Of a stretch of 64,000 nucleotides of DNA, positions 11,721 to 22,418 are shown in pieces (within the stretch, counting starts at the first letter, position 1; every line of letters starts with the position of its first letter). Both the position numbers and the translations under genes were made by a program. The DNA comes from Plantago ovata (lineage: Eukaryota; Streptophyta; Magnoliopsida; Lamiales; Plantaginaceae), in the NCBI GenBank assembly GCA_028274465.1, contig CM051455.1:125461462-125525461 (forward strand), given 5' to 3'. The notes under the pieces are model-generated. The model worked only from the letters and a program-made list of their open reading frames with translations. It ran no database searches and was not told the DNA's origin.

Positions 11721-13028
11721 CTAGTAAAAATACTTCTCGGGATGAGGTCCCCGATTCTTCTCCTCGAGTTCCAAAACCCAAGGATCTAGCTCCTCGGGCA
11801 AGGGGTGCTTCTCGGCGATCTTCCCCCGGAACATTAATTTTGGAATGCCCCATTCAGCGTCCTTCTCGCTCATATTAGGTAGCTTCTTCTTCTTGATGTA
11901 GAAGTACCTATGAAACCATTTGTAGCCCGAGGAGCTGGGAGCGTCCATTATGAAGCCCAGGCCTGGTCGCGCATTGAAATAATAGAAGTACTTGTTCCCG
12001 GAGCTCATCGATACTCGGAACAGTTGGTTGAAATTGTGAAAGTTCAACTCGAGCCCCTTCTTCTTGCAAAAGACGCCGAAGCAAACTAAGGTACCAAAGG
12101 CACTTGGCACGAGCTGCCAAGGAGCGATGCCCAACGTGTTGAAGATGTCGCGAAAAGCCTCGCAGAAAGGCAGTATCCATCCTCGATCCAAGCTTAGGCA
12201 ATGTACAGCCATGTACCCCGGATGAGCATTGTAGAACGTTTGGTTGTCCTTGGGCACGAGGATGTCAAATTTACTCTCAGGAAGGGAGTACTTCCATCGT
12301 AAAGTAGCGACCTCATCCACCTTCACTGTGGAAGCTGTGGTCGGGATGATACCATCCTCGTTTTTCTCACCCTCCGGATCGGGGAGGTCCACGGTGCGAG
12401 CACTTTTTGTGAACTTGTTCTGAGCAGCCTTGCTGGACTTAGGCTCAGGCTCAGGCTCCTTAACAACTTTGGCCTTTTTACTCTTGCCAGAGCGAGAACG
12501 TTTGCTCGCTCTCTTAACCTCTCCGACTTTTGCCTTCTCCGCATCTGTTGCTCGCTGCGCGAGGCGGAGTTGGTATTCTTGCTCCTCTAACGGGTTAGGT
12601 GCTCGAGTCTCACTCGGAAAGGAGAAATCTATGGTGCGAGGATCAACAGAATGATAGCTCGTCTCCTCCTCGGGCGCGAACCTATTTGCATCTCGGATAG
12701 CTTGTCTTTGCATCTCCAAGACAGACGGAGACAACGACGCTACGGTGCTCGGACCAGCTTCATCCCTATGCACGTCCATGATAGCCAAGGGAGGATCCGC
12801 CTCATCATCTGTAACAATGGTTCTCCTAGTAGTTTCGGGAGGGAATCTAACCCTCTTTGGCGGTGGAGTAGTTCGAGGAGAAGTAGCATCGTCGTCCTCA
12901 TCGCTCTCCTCATCAGTGTCGTTGCTATCAATAATTTGTACAGGGACAGAGCCCTTTCCGTGCTGAACCGAGTGATCACCCTCTTCGTAAAGAGACAGAG
13001 CCAAGTCAGGTCGCTCCGTGTCATCCAT
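11721..13028 (-). CDS. Antisense ORF of gypsy remnant, putative 'gypsy-type transposase' domain
   Basis: 435 codons. Residues 1-240 are acidic then Lys/Ser-rich and look disordered, with SNDTDEESDEDDD near 34-46 and KRSRSGKSKKAKVVK near 180-195. Residues 240-370 carry a domain resembling the plant family annotated 'Transposase (putative), gypsy type': YSLPESKFDILVPKDNQT, HPGYMAVHCLSLDRGW, LPFCEAFRDIFNTLGIAPWQ and LVPSAFGTLVCFGVFC. Despite the name no catalytic role is established. Such ORFs are found antisense in Tat-lineage gypsy elements, as here relative to the LTR at 15250-15965. The solo copia LTR begins 45 bases past its stop. It might be only a part of the ancestral protein. Confidence 0.6.
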   Translation of the reverse strand: MDDTERPDLALSLYEEGDHSVQHGKGSVPVQIIDSNDTDEESDEDDDATSPRTTPPPKRVRFPPETTRRTIVTDDEADPPLAIMDVHRDEAGPSTVASLSPSVLEMQRQAIRDANRFAPEEETSYHSVDPRTIDFSFPSETRAPNPLEEQEYQLRLAQRATDAEKAKVGEVKRASKRSRSGKSKKAKVVKEPEPEPKSSKAAQNKFTKSARTVDLPDPEGEKNEDGIIPTTASTVKVDEVATLRWKYSLPESKFDILVPKDNQTFYNAHPGYMAVHCLSLDRGWILPFCEAFRDIFNTLGIAPWQLVPSAFGTLVCFGVFCKKKGLELNFHNFNQLFRVSMSSGNKYFYYFNARPGLGFIMDAPSSSGYKWFHRYFYIKKKKLPNMSEKDAEWGIPKLMFRGKIAEKHPLPEELDPWVLELEEKNRGPHPEKYFY

Positions 13029-13164
13029 GTCCTCGATTTTATGTCAGAAGGAGGCACCACATTGACTGCCCTATAATTTCGGTCGTGTACTTGGGCGTCT
13101 CGGGTGATCAACTCCGCGGACACCCCATGATTTGAAGGACCGCCTTCCTCCTCGGTCCTATCGT

Positions 13165-13500
13165 CTATGAAGTCGTCGTCTTCAGTACGACCCTCTTGCG
13201 AGTTACCAGTTGGTACAATTCTTCCTCATCCTCCTCGCTATCCTCGTCATCACTCTCCTCGTTGTTGTTGGCATCATCGCCTTCTTCACCCTCCTCGAGA
13301 TTTTCTTCCTCAGATTCCTCCTCGCCGCCGTGCTCAACATTGGGATCCTCGACCCCGGCCGTTTGCTCCATGGTGTCATCAAGGAACGTCGCCGATACAT
13401 TAGACGTATCGGGTGACGTAGTATGGTCGCTCCCATACTCTCCTACTGCCGAGCGGTTCTGGCTGTCGTCGCTCCTCTCGGACATCCTAAAGGTAGGCAA
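13165..13500 (-). CDS. Acidic ORF upstream of the antisense ORF
   Basis: 111 codons, mostly Glu/Asp/Ser (EEESEEENLEEGEEGDD, ESDDEDSEEDEEELYQLV). It lies 137 bases upstream of the 435-codon frame on the same strand. Composition matches the acidic head of that ORF, so it is probably the N-terminal exon or a decayed upstream part of the same antisense gene. No domain is recognised, and as an independent gene it is unsupported. Confidence 0.35.
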   Translation of the reverse strand: MPTFRMSERSDDSQNRSAVGEYGSDHTTSPDTSNVSATFLDDTMEQTAGVEDPNVEHGGEEESEEENLEEGEEGDDANNNEESDDEDSEEDEEELYQLVTRKRVVLKTTTS

Positions 13501-14573
13501 AGAGGAAGTTAGGATGGTTTGTGATAGTCCTAGAGGTCCTTTTAGGTATGTTCATTAAGTTCGACCTCCCGAACGGAGAAAAATCTCAAAAAATAAGGAA
13601 GAAAGCATAATGAAGAAGTTATTCTACGGAGCGACCAACCGCTCGAAACAGGCAAAGAAAGAGCATACACATGGAAAATCGAGGAGCAAATAAAGAAAAT
13701 TGATTCGAGGAGCAAACGAGCGACCAACCGCTCTAAAACAAGAGTTACAGTTACTTCTACGGCCATACGCTAAGGAGGAAAAGGGGAATTACAGCAAAGT
13801 AAAAAGCATACAAAAGGGGATCACTTCTACAACTACGGCCATGCATATCTATCGGTTCAATTGAGGCGTACGATTACAAAGGTCCGTTTACAGATTTTTA
13901 AGTCCAAGGCCGTTCCAAGGCCGCCGCCCACCGGTGAAATCTCAGGCAACAAAAAAGGGGAAGAAACGCATTTAGGCATAACCGAAAGAAAAAGAGCAGA
14001 AAATTCAAGGAAAAAGAGGCGATTAAAGCAAGTAATTGTATGGAGATGCGAAAACTTACTTGATAATTAAAAGTGTTGGAAGGTAGGAAGCCGGAAGGAA
14101 AACCGGAAAAGTTGAAGTTCACCTGAAAAACCGCTTCTGGACGTCGGAGAAAGTTCCTCGCGCTCTACTTGTATCGATCACCTGCTCGTCGATCACTTAT
14201 AAGACGCTCCTCGCTCTCTCTATTTGCTCTGAGTATTTATGTTGCGAAAAGTGTGGAATGACCAAGTATCGACCTATTTATAGAAGGGTATCTCGGAAAT
14301 ACGAACCGTCGCATACCCTCGCTCCATCCGGACCGAACACGTGGCCACTATCAACGGCCCAGATCACAGCCGCCTGGCGATTTTACGGATTTACCCTCCG
14401 CACTCCCGCTCTGAGACACTTTCCCAAGTAAACACGGATTACCTAGCTACACCAGATAATCCGCGGAGCGAGGACCATGTCACGAGAATTAACGACGGAG
14501 CGACGAGCAACCATCTAGCCGAGGAGAAAAATTCAGCGGATCCGTTTTACGGGATCGAGGAGTCACCCTCACA

Positions 14574-14970
14574 ATTATCTCTCCTCGAGATAATTTGCAA
14601 AGAAAAAGGTGGCAAGAAGTCATTCCATTCCACTCTCACAATTATCTCTCCTCGAGATAATTTGCAAAGAAAAAGGTGGCAGGAAGTCATTCCATTCCAC
14701 TCTCAAAATTATCTCTCCTCGAGATAATTTGCAAAGAAAAAGGTGGCAGGAAGTCATTCCATTCCACTCTCACAATTATCTCTCCTCGAGATAATTTGCA
14801 AAGAAAAAGGTGGCAGGAAGTCATTCCATTCCACTCTCAAAATTATCTCTCCTCGAGATAATTTTCAAAGAAAAAGGTGGCAATAAGTCATTCCATTCCA
14901 CTCTCAAAATTATCTCTCCTCGAGATAATTTGCAAAGAAAAAGGCGGCAAGAAGTCATTCCATTCCACCA
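14574..14970 (+). repeat. 67-bp tandem repeat, about six copies
   Basis: The unit contains the inverted pair TTATCTCTCCTCGAGATAA, then TTGCAAAGAAAAAGGTGGCA and AGTCATTCCATTCCACTCTC. Starts recur every 67 bases from about 14574 to 14909 with only a few differences between copies, so the array is young or homogenised. Overlapping short open frames here only reflect the period and are not genes. It lies upstream of the gypsy 3' LTR, where Tat-lineage elements are known to seed satellite-like repeats. Confidence 0.95.
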
Positions 14971-15056
14971 AGGAATACTTACCCGGATCCGATCTCTGCC
15001 CAGCAAACATACCTCTTTTCATAAGGTCCGAGCAACGTCTGCTCGCACCCTATAAA

Positions 15057-15110
15057 ACGGGGGGGGGGGGGGGGGAGGGAGAGATAGGAGGAGGGAAAGA
15101 TACCAAGGTG
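15057..15110 (+). other. Poly-G and purine-rich tract
   Basis: A run of about 17 G is followed by GAGGGAGAGATAGGAGGAGG and further purines. It may be the polypurine tract region of the gypsy element, which primes plus-strand DNA synthesis just inside the 3' LTR. A better-placed short tract, AGGGGGA, lies directly before the LTR-like block at about 15247. Confidence 0.4.
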
Positions 15111-15249
15111 CGAATACGGAAATCAGGGAAAGATACCAAGGTGCGAAAACGGAAATCTTTTTTCGCCCACTACTAGTCGAGGCTCTGCTCGACCTCTACT
15201 TCAACATAGTTCCTCAACTATCTTCTACAAAGATACTTGGAAACTAGGG

Positions 15250-15965
15250 GGACATATGTTAGTGTTGAAATATGTCCAGTCCGCAGGTACGAACTGTAGC
15301 GGTCTAAGAGCGCGACAAAGCATCATAGGTCTTCCCTCAAGGGGCGCGACCACACCGAAGTATGTCACTAAGGCGTGGTTCGAACAACATAGAGTCCGAC
15401 CATCACTAAGAGGCCAACCCTCAAAATATGCTCATCACAAGGACAAGGCAGCTATTGAGCTCGAGGAGCATCTCTAGGGCTCGAGGAGGCCTTACGTCAA
15501 GGTAACAATCTCTGAGAGAAACTAGGCAGAGCACTACTCGGACCACATATGTAAGAGGAAGGCACGAGGACACCGGGGCGACCACCCATGGTCGCTCATA
15601 GTGGGCCCGTCCTCCAGATTACTAAGTGGGACCCGAAATGTCCATGTTGCCTTCTCAACCCTAGCCAAGATGTTTGGGCCAAGGCCCATGGACCTCCTTA
15701 ATGGGCTTGGGCCTAAGGAGGCTTCAATCCCGTCCGGACACTTGTCACGATCCTAAAAGGGATGACATTAAAATACTACGAGTATATAAAGGACTCATTC
15801 ATTACTCAGCGGGTAAGCATTAACACCTCTCACCTACCACTCACCCACCACATTTACTACTCGTACTAGGGAAGCCTCACAACTCCCTACACGTAAAGTC
15901 GTCACCCCGGTCTGATATCTTACAGACCGGGCAAGAGACACTAACCCCCCTCCAGTATATTTCAG
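15250..15965 (+). mobile_element. gypsy LTR-like block with TATA box
   Basis: The block starts close to TATGTTAGTGTTG after AGGGGGAC. It contains GAGTATATAAAGGACTC (about 15780), a CACC-rich leader, and an end region CCGGTCTGATATC then ACAGACCGGGCAAG. That last pattern is typical of the U5 of plant gypsy LTRs and recurs at 19.4 kb and 41.9 kb on the minus strand. TATA and U5 both read rightwards, so the element was on +. The exact ends are uncertain and I see no 5-bp duplication. Confidence 0.5.
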
Positions 15966-16114
15966 GTACGAGGAAGCTACAAGAAAGTTCCCTACCAATT
16001 CAAGAGGAACACTACATGAAGAAGAACTAGAATAGCTTAGTGTGACGATCTACTGCGAACTTAGGAAGAAGTACGAATTACCCTTCAAGAGTGAGCATCA
16101 ATTGCCCCCGAGAA

Positions 16115-16776
16115 GCCAAGAGCAGGGGCGAGCCCATTCATGCGCATGGGGCAGCAACTGCTGCCCCTGGATTTTTATTGCAAACTTAGTATTATAGCGT
16201 TGGGATTTAATTTATTAATTACAAACTATATTCTCCTAATCAAAAGCGGTACTGAGAAACTTGGGGAATGAAATAATTAATTGGAATAGAGCCACATTGT
16301 GCTAATGAATTAATTACTACACTACTTACACCTTTTGTTTTTCTTTTTATACACTCGTTTTAGTTTACCTTTTCCAATAAATTTTAAACACAAATTATTT
16401 TTTAAATGATAATGAAAAATATAACAAAACTATATTTTAAAATTACATCAAATATACTTTTATAATATAGCTTTATTATATATTGCAATTGCTACCATAG
16501 AAGGAGCTTTTTCCGACATTATTCAAGAATCAGCTCAATAAAATGGATGATGATCGGTGAATGATAATTTAGTGGTTTATCTTGAAAAAGATGTATTAAG
16601 TGACATCTCAAACTAGGCTGTCATTAAAAAATTCTAAACTATGACCAATTATAGAGTAGATTTTTGAGTTATTAGCAGATACTTTTATATTTAGTTTTAA
16701 CTTTTTTCATCAAGTTAATCTATCTATAAATCTTGCTCCCCTGACTTAAATTTCTGCATTCGCCCGTGGCCAAGAG
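16115..16776 (+). mobile_element. hAT deletion derivative with 8-bp duplication GCCAAGAG
   Basis: The element spans 16123-16768. Its ends are CAGGGGCGAG and, in reverse, CACGGGCGAA, both of hAT type. It is flanked by a perfect 8-bp duplication GCCAAGAG (16115-16122, 16769-16776), the hAT target length. The interior is not random: about 16490-16610 on + still spells a decayed hAT C-terminal dimerisation domain (GAFS-like start, then KMDD, then VVYLEKDVLSDI). It is therefore an internally deleted descendant of an autonomous hAT transposon and cannot encode its own transposase. Confidence 0.9.
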
Positions 16777-17560
16777 CATCAGCAAAAACAGATTACTTTC
16801 AATTCAGTTTCAATTTTCTATTCAGTTTACAAACAGGCAACCTCAGTAAACTGGGTGGAGGGGGATGCATGTGTTGCTTACCGTAACAAACAAGAGAGAG
16901 GTTACCACTTGGTGATGCTAGAACTTGTGTGTTAATGTGTTTATCAATTCGTTTGTACTGTAGGACAACTAGAGTCTATAGAAATCCAATAACTATCTGA
17001 CCATCTGAATTTTATGTCTAGTAAGTTCACATAAATAGTACTCCTATATCACATCTTAAGAAGCCAGATCAATTGAAGGTTCAAAAAGGAGTTCGGGGTT
17101 CCGACAAATGTACAGGTTAAGAGCAACCCTAAAGCCACCTAATTAACCATGAATGAATACAAGGAACCAAATTAAGTAGAGAACTTAATCTGGACTGTGC
17201 TACCAAAGCCCTTATGCAGAGCAAACAACAGTAATGCCAATATATTAGGAATGAATAACAAAAACCCCCAAAATTTAATCTTCAACCCTAAAATCCCAAA
17301 GCTATATCAAAGGCAGGATGACAATGTCGAAGTTCCAGAAAAACGAAAACATTAACCCTTATTACAATTGAAGGAATGATCGATATACTCATACACCTGC
17401 ATCCATTCCTCCACAATTGAGGTAACCACCTCGGTGCTGAAGAAGCCGCTAAAGTTCCCATAATCGGAGGATACACCGGTTAGGGTATTCACCAGCTGCG
17501 TCACTATTCTTCTTATTGTTCAGCAAGAGATGAAGATTTTATTTTATCTAATAATCTAAA
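16777..17560. other. Gene-free spacer
   Basis: No credible coding frame. A short G-rich piece at 16858-16890 (GGGGGATGCATGTGTTGCTTAC) resembles the LTR end region at 19358-19390, so part of this may be decayed LTR sequence. Confidence 0.4.
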
Positions 17561-17599
17561 CCAAGACCCACCGGCTTGTTGGAAAAGAGCTTAAAATCG

Positions 17600-18390
17600 T
17601 CATATCGACTAAGGTAATTTAGATTAAATAGCTTAAAATCCCTCAATTATCTTAAATCACGTTAAACCTCCTCATTTTTTATAGGGTCGTTCACCTACAA
17701 TACCCTTTTGTTCGACCTAATTAATCGAGCCCCTTCTTATTCTCAAGTTTGCAGTGAACACCTTTTTGTTCAATTTTAATTACATATAAGTCCACGATTT
17801 TGACTTTTTACGCACTAAATTATGGAAAGTACTTTTTTGCCCTCGTCGAAAGTTCAGATTTTGTTGTGAGCCAAACAGCTTGAACTTTTTATTATAAAAC
17901 ATCCAACCCATATATTTTCATTATTACAAAATTCAAAAAAAATATTTCAGAACTAACTTACATAATTTAATATATTTCAAAATGATCCCAAAATTTATAT
18001 TAAAACAAGCCCCTACAAATATGATATTTCAATATAAATCCTAAATTATTTAAAAAAAAAAAAAATAGAACTATAGCTCTGTCATCAGAGCTTCTATAAC
18101 TCCGACAAAGGAGTTGCGAAGCTCCATTGTCGGAGCTGTATACAGCTGCAATGAGGAAAGCTCCTCACCGGAGCTGTAACCGCTTCAAAGCTCTTCACAG
18201 GAGCTGTCAAGCTCCAGAATCGGAGCTTTGCTGAGTTCTACCAAAATTACTCCGGTGCCGAATTATTTTCGACACCGGACATGAGAAAAAATGAAGAAGA
18301 AAATTATAGAAGAAAATGGGAAAATAATAAAAAAAAAGTAGAAGGAAAAAAAAAAGAGCTAAGGGCTAGCTTGTTTGTTTCATCATACAA
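17600..18390 (-). mobile_element. Decayed copy of the CTCCG-array Mutator-like family
   Basis: Read on the minus strand, this segment aligns with the element at 40539-41544. It has the same order: a purine/pyrimidine-rich strip (18250-18370), a GC-rich block full of GGAGCT and CTCCG motifs (18062-18245), then AT-rich sequence, then the block GTACTTTCCA..AAAGTCAAAATCGTGGAC and TATATGTAATT (about 17770-17840). Divergence is high and terminal repeats are not clear, so it is older than the 40.5-kb copy. Confidence 0.55.
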
Positions 18391-18407
18391 AAAAATTGAG
18401 TTTTCAA

Positions 18408-19133
18408 CTAGTTAACACAAATCCGGTCCATGGGTTTGGATGTAATTCTGGGAATAAGTGGGTGTAATAGGCAATGGTTGAAGTCAACTGGGAGTAAGGG
18501 TGGGGTTTCTTGGATCTGGTTTTCTTGATTTGACAAGTTTGGGCTTCGTGGGAGTAGACTTTGAGTAGGTGGTTGTTGGTTGGGTCCATTTGGTAGGTTG
18601 TATGGGTCAAGTGTTAACTCGAGTTCCCTTTCCAGGTTTTCATCAGGTAAATTATCAAAAAGTCCCAACTCATCCATCCCATCAACACTCAAAATAGAAT
18701 CATCAAAATCCTCATCCTTAGGTAGGTTTTATCCCACTGTATGTTGTTAGATCTATGACTGATGATGGGTTGCTCGCCTTTTCGTGCCCTGTTTTTGCTA
18801 TCTTTTGGCTCTGCTCGTGTTTTCGCATCTCCTTCTCGATCAGATCTGGACTCATCATTTGTCCTCCTTCAGATCCCTCCACCTGGGTCCTTAGAATACG
18901 AGGTCCTCGGTCACCATCTTGACCATCTTTTCCCCCATCATTCACATTTATATCAAAATTCTTGCTTCAACACAACGCCTTTGGGGGGATCCATGGCTCC
19001 TCTCCCTTTGAGGATGTCTGGGTACGGAACTTTGAATTTCCTCTGCCCTTGCTTTATCAAAGAACTTAGAAACCAGCTTTTTGTGCCTGCTCATACAGAC
19101 GGGGCCAGAAATGATGGGACGTAATTTTCCCAT
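18408..19133 (-). pseudogene. Unrecognised coding-like fragment
   Basis: Three minus-strand open stretches follow each other: 19133-18948 (basic), 18945-18718 (Gly/Glu/Lys-rich) and 18692-18408 (acidic then Pro/Asn/Gln-rich, LPDENLERELELTLDPYNL). They lie in different frames, and the composition looks protein-like rather than random. I do not recognise a domain. A decayed LINE ORF1 or gag-like linker is the likeliest source given the surroundings, but this is a guess. Confidence 0.25.
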
Positions 19134-19339
19134 GGGCTATAGGGCAATAGATGGTCTAAAACGCGCCTTCCAGGACCTTAGTGGTAGGAGCTGAATGTGG
19201 TAGGATGCATGTACCCGCGGATAGCCTATTCCTTCCTTGCGAAGCTTCTGTCCCTCCAATGTTGAACCTTAGGATCTTCTTGTCTGACTCCTCGCTCTTC
19301 TCGTGCAACGTCAAGTCTCCGATCGTACTTATCGTACTT

Positions 19340-19960
19340 TTCTACATATATCTACATGTGGGGGGGGGGGGGATGCATGTGTTGCCCGGCTTGCCGTATG
19401 GTCAAACCGGTGGAAAAGACTTTACTTGAAGGTGGTTGAAAGCCTACCATGTTAACATAATGAAGGTGTGTGTGTATAAAATATGACAGTGAATATATAA
19501 ATGATATTTTTCCAAGATGAACTCTTGTTGTTGGCTTGAGTACCTCCCACCAAGAAGACTCAAAGCTGTACATGTGAAGTGGAGTTCTTGAGAGTGTTGC
19601 CCTAATGTGTTTCCACCTTAGCTTTCTCTTTGGGAACCACTCCTTTTATAGACATTAGAGGAGCACATGTTGTTGCCACCACAACAGTATGCCAAGTGTC
19701 CACACACATATGTGGTTGGTAGGCTTAACCTTGACAGTCATGGACCTGCCCAATGATCGTGTAAGGATAAATATCTGCCTTATTCTTATCCACTTGTGAT
19801 ACACGTTTAGTTGTGAGCAGCATATCCGGATGCTTATATCGTGGTCCCCCGTATACTATAGTATCAGACCTCGGATATAGCAAACCGGAAGCATGTGACT
19901 CTGCAGTCCCTGGCATGCACCGTTATGGCCCTTAGGACCTTTACATGCGATTTTCCATAG
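19340..19960 (-). mobile_element. gypsy-type LTR fragment
   Basis: On the minus strand a TATA box (CTATAAAAGGAGTGG, near 19648) is followed after about 230 bases by CCACCGGTTTGACC and CGGCAAGCCGGGCAAC, then a run of C. This is the same U5 layout as at 15.9 kb. The remainder of the element is not seen and the left boundary is unclear. Confidence 0.4.
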
Positions 19961-20426
19961 ACTCTTGGTTCCGGAGAGTATTAGAAATCTGGAGGTGCAT
20001 AGTTCCGGATGTGCCAATTTACTCAAATTCAATAGTCGCGTTCTAAAATCAATCAGACGAATTGTGATAGATACAAATGATAAAATGATAAAGTATGGAA
20101 GCAAATGAGAATAAACTGGTAAATTGCACTTTTGTTTCCCATGTCTCGGTCCGATGTGGTTTTGGTTCTCCTTAGACGAATTTTGCTAATTCAATCCTTG
20201 AACTCGTATAATTCGCTGTATAAACGCCTAAAATCGCCCAATCTACCATATACAAACATAATCCGTCGTCCAGTCACGATTTTGGCTGCTAAATCATACC
20301 CAACTCACCGCCACTCACCACACATGCAACAGTTGAAGCTTCTTCAGAATTTCTTGATTGTATGAAAGTGCTTAAGTCTATCGCAAAACTTCACTAGATC
20401 TTTCGGCCATGGTGTTTGCCAGTTGC

Positions 20427-21663
20427 TGATGAACCGGAATTTGTCAGATTCTAATTCAGCAAATAAATTTGTAATTAGCCAAAGGCAATCCACAACTACA
20501 ACGAAAACCGTAGTGTAGCAGTAGAATGACTCGAGTGTCGTTCTCTCAGGACTATAACTAGCTTTATCAAGTCTAATTTAGAATATAAAAACAGCAAACA
20601 GATAGCAGAGGGGTTTCTAGCAGATAATGGAGATTGGTGATAGTACGATCCTTCTTAACATAACGGGTCGATAATCATGCATAAATTCCTCGGTCTTGCA
20701 TAGAGATCTTTGAATCAATCTAGTGTCCTGTTGCAAATATTAAGCACTACGAAGATAATTGGTCTGACAAGTATTTCACTATTGTCCTAATGTATTCCGT
20801 AATTATTCAACACTATGAAGATAATTTGTCTGATGGTCGACAAGTGTCCAATTGTGCATAATAATTAATACAACATACGAGAATTTAGGTTGTGCCTGAT
20901 CAACGAAATAAAGCAATGACACGGAGTATAATGCGCGATATAGCCAATAGCATGATTATCTTCCCTTCGCTAAGAATTCACATACTACCACCAACGATAA
21001 GTTTAGCTACTCATAATAGGCATGCAATCAACAGAAATCATAGAAGAAAAGATATTGAAAGATATATAAAATAAGTAGATTAAGCTGTAAGATACAAGTT
21101 ACCGAAGGTTGTCAATCTCCGAAGAATTGCGATCCTACGAGCTCCAATCCGCTATGAAAAAGTGTCCCCTAAGCTATGAAACTCCCAGGACAGGCCCCGG
21201 GAAGTTCCTACCTAAAACTATAGAGAGAGGTGAGAAAGTAGGTCTGGAAAGATATGATTTTCGGAGAAAACTGAGCAACTATATATAGGCCCCGAAATAC
21301 TGTGGGGCGGTTCGCCCCGGAGAGTTTTTCGCGGAATTCCGCGTTTTTGGATTTCTTCCCCTTTTCGGACTCGGTTTCTGTCTTCTAGTAGCCTTCTAAC
21401 CTCCAGATTCGGCCCCTAGACTTCAAATCCTATCCGGAAACCTTCAGATACTCCAAATAGGCTTCTGGAACACCAATTCCTTGTCAACTTCAATATAATT
21501 TCCCGGAAATCTTCGAATTTCAACCAGAACCTGTAAAATAAAATCTAAAGGGCAACGTGACACTATTCTAATAAAATGCATTAAAATATAGCTAAATTAA
21601 CATAGAGGATAGCTAAAATAGGTGAAAAAGACTCGAATGAAAGTGTAAAATACACATTCCTCA
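20427..21663 (-). repeat. 3' LTR of the gag-only gypsy element
   Basis: 1237 bp, ends TGATGAACC..CCTCA on +. It carries one GGGGCGGTTCGCCCC palindrome near 21302-21318, where the other LTR has several such modules. This is the main length difference between the two LTRs. Confidence 0.92.
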
Positions 21664-21674
21664 AACTTCCCAAA
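21664..21674 (-). other. Polypurine tract of the gypsy element
   Basis: On the minus strand TTTGGGAAGTT directly precedes the 3' LTR. It is the expected site for priming of plus-strand DNA. It is short and includes T, as in Athila-type elements. Confidence 0.55.
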
Positions 21675-22267
21675 CTGAACCTTTGCTTGTCCTCAAGCAA
21701 CTAAGCTAGACTCTAATACAAAAAACATGCAAGACACAAAATGGAGTCTCATGCCAAATAAAATGAACTAATCTATTGAATCTACCAATTAACATATGAA
21801 CAAAAACCATATAAATCAAAGCATGAATATAGGTTGAAGAATACCTCGATTGACTTATACACATCCACATAAGCACTTATGTCAAGACAAGATAGTCTCT
21901 CGTAACATTCTCTACCTGGACCTAGTCAGTGACGACAGTAATGGAGCATGCTAAGATACGAATGGTTGCCCCGTGCCTATGAAACTGAGGACTTACTGCT
22001 GTTCCACCATGTTAAGACTTTTCCTCAAAAGAGGTCGAACCAGTACTGGCTCTCATCAAACGAAGGAGGGTTCCCTATAAAAGATAACACTCCCCTATTC
22101 TACCCATCTCTCAAGTAAAGTCTTAAACTATTCACCACTTCCTGAATGGCAGGACGAGGGTGGTCTAGAACAGATGACACTTAAGACAAAAAAGATAAAA
22201 GATAAAAACACGATTACGAACATTACAAAAATGGAAAATAAGACTCAACACTTTGCTAAACTGCTAT

Positions 22268-22418
22268 TTGAATTTCTTTTTTGGACCCTTCTTTGCTTTT
22301 TTGGGGTCTTTTCTTTTTTTTTCCTTTTTTTTTCTTTTTTTCTTTCCAGATTCTTTTTTTCTTTTTCTTTTTCTCTTTTTTTTCTGGAATTTTTCTTTCT
22401 TTTTTTCGATTTTTTTTA
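22268..22418 (+). repeat. 150-bp polypyrimidine strip
   Basis: Almost unbroken T and C on + (purine strip on the element's sense strand) in the non-coding part of the gypsy element, between protease and the 3' LTR. It creates long low-complexity open frames that are not genes. It could be a slippage-grown relic of a polypurine tract. Confidence 0.7.

Larger units (their letters stand above)
8944..15965 (+). mobile_element. Ty3/gypsy remnant, 3' part, Tat/Retand-like
   Basis: Reading rightwards on +, the segment holds an ORF on the opposite strand, then a 67-bp tandem array (14574-14970), a purine-rich tract (15057-15110), and an LTR-like block with its own TATA box (15250-15965). Plant Tat-lineage elements such as Retand and Ogre are known for an antisense ORF and for tandem repeats in the 3' untranslated region just before the 3' LTR. 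No gag or pol of this element is in the window. It is broken and interrupted by at least two copia insertions. The lineage call is inference from architecture. Confidence 0.55.

Noticed and set aside
12323-13766. Ser-rich and Arg-rich open frames on both strands beside the acidic ORF
   Set aside because: Shadows of the acidic and basic low-complexity antisense ORF in other frames.
14341-15176. Series of overlapping open frames over the 67-bp array
   Set aside because: They repeat the same peptide with the array period in several frames on both strands; a consequence of the repeat, not genes.
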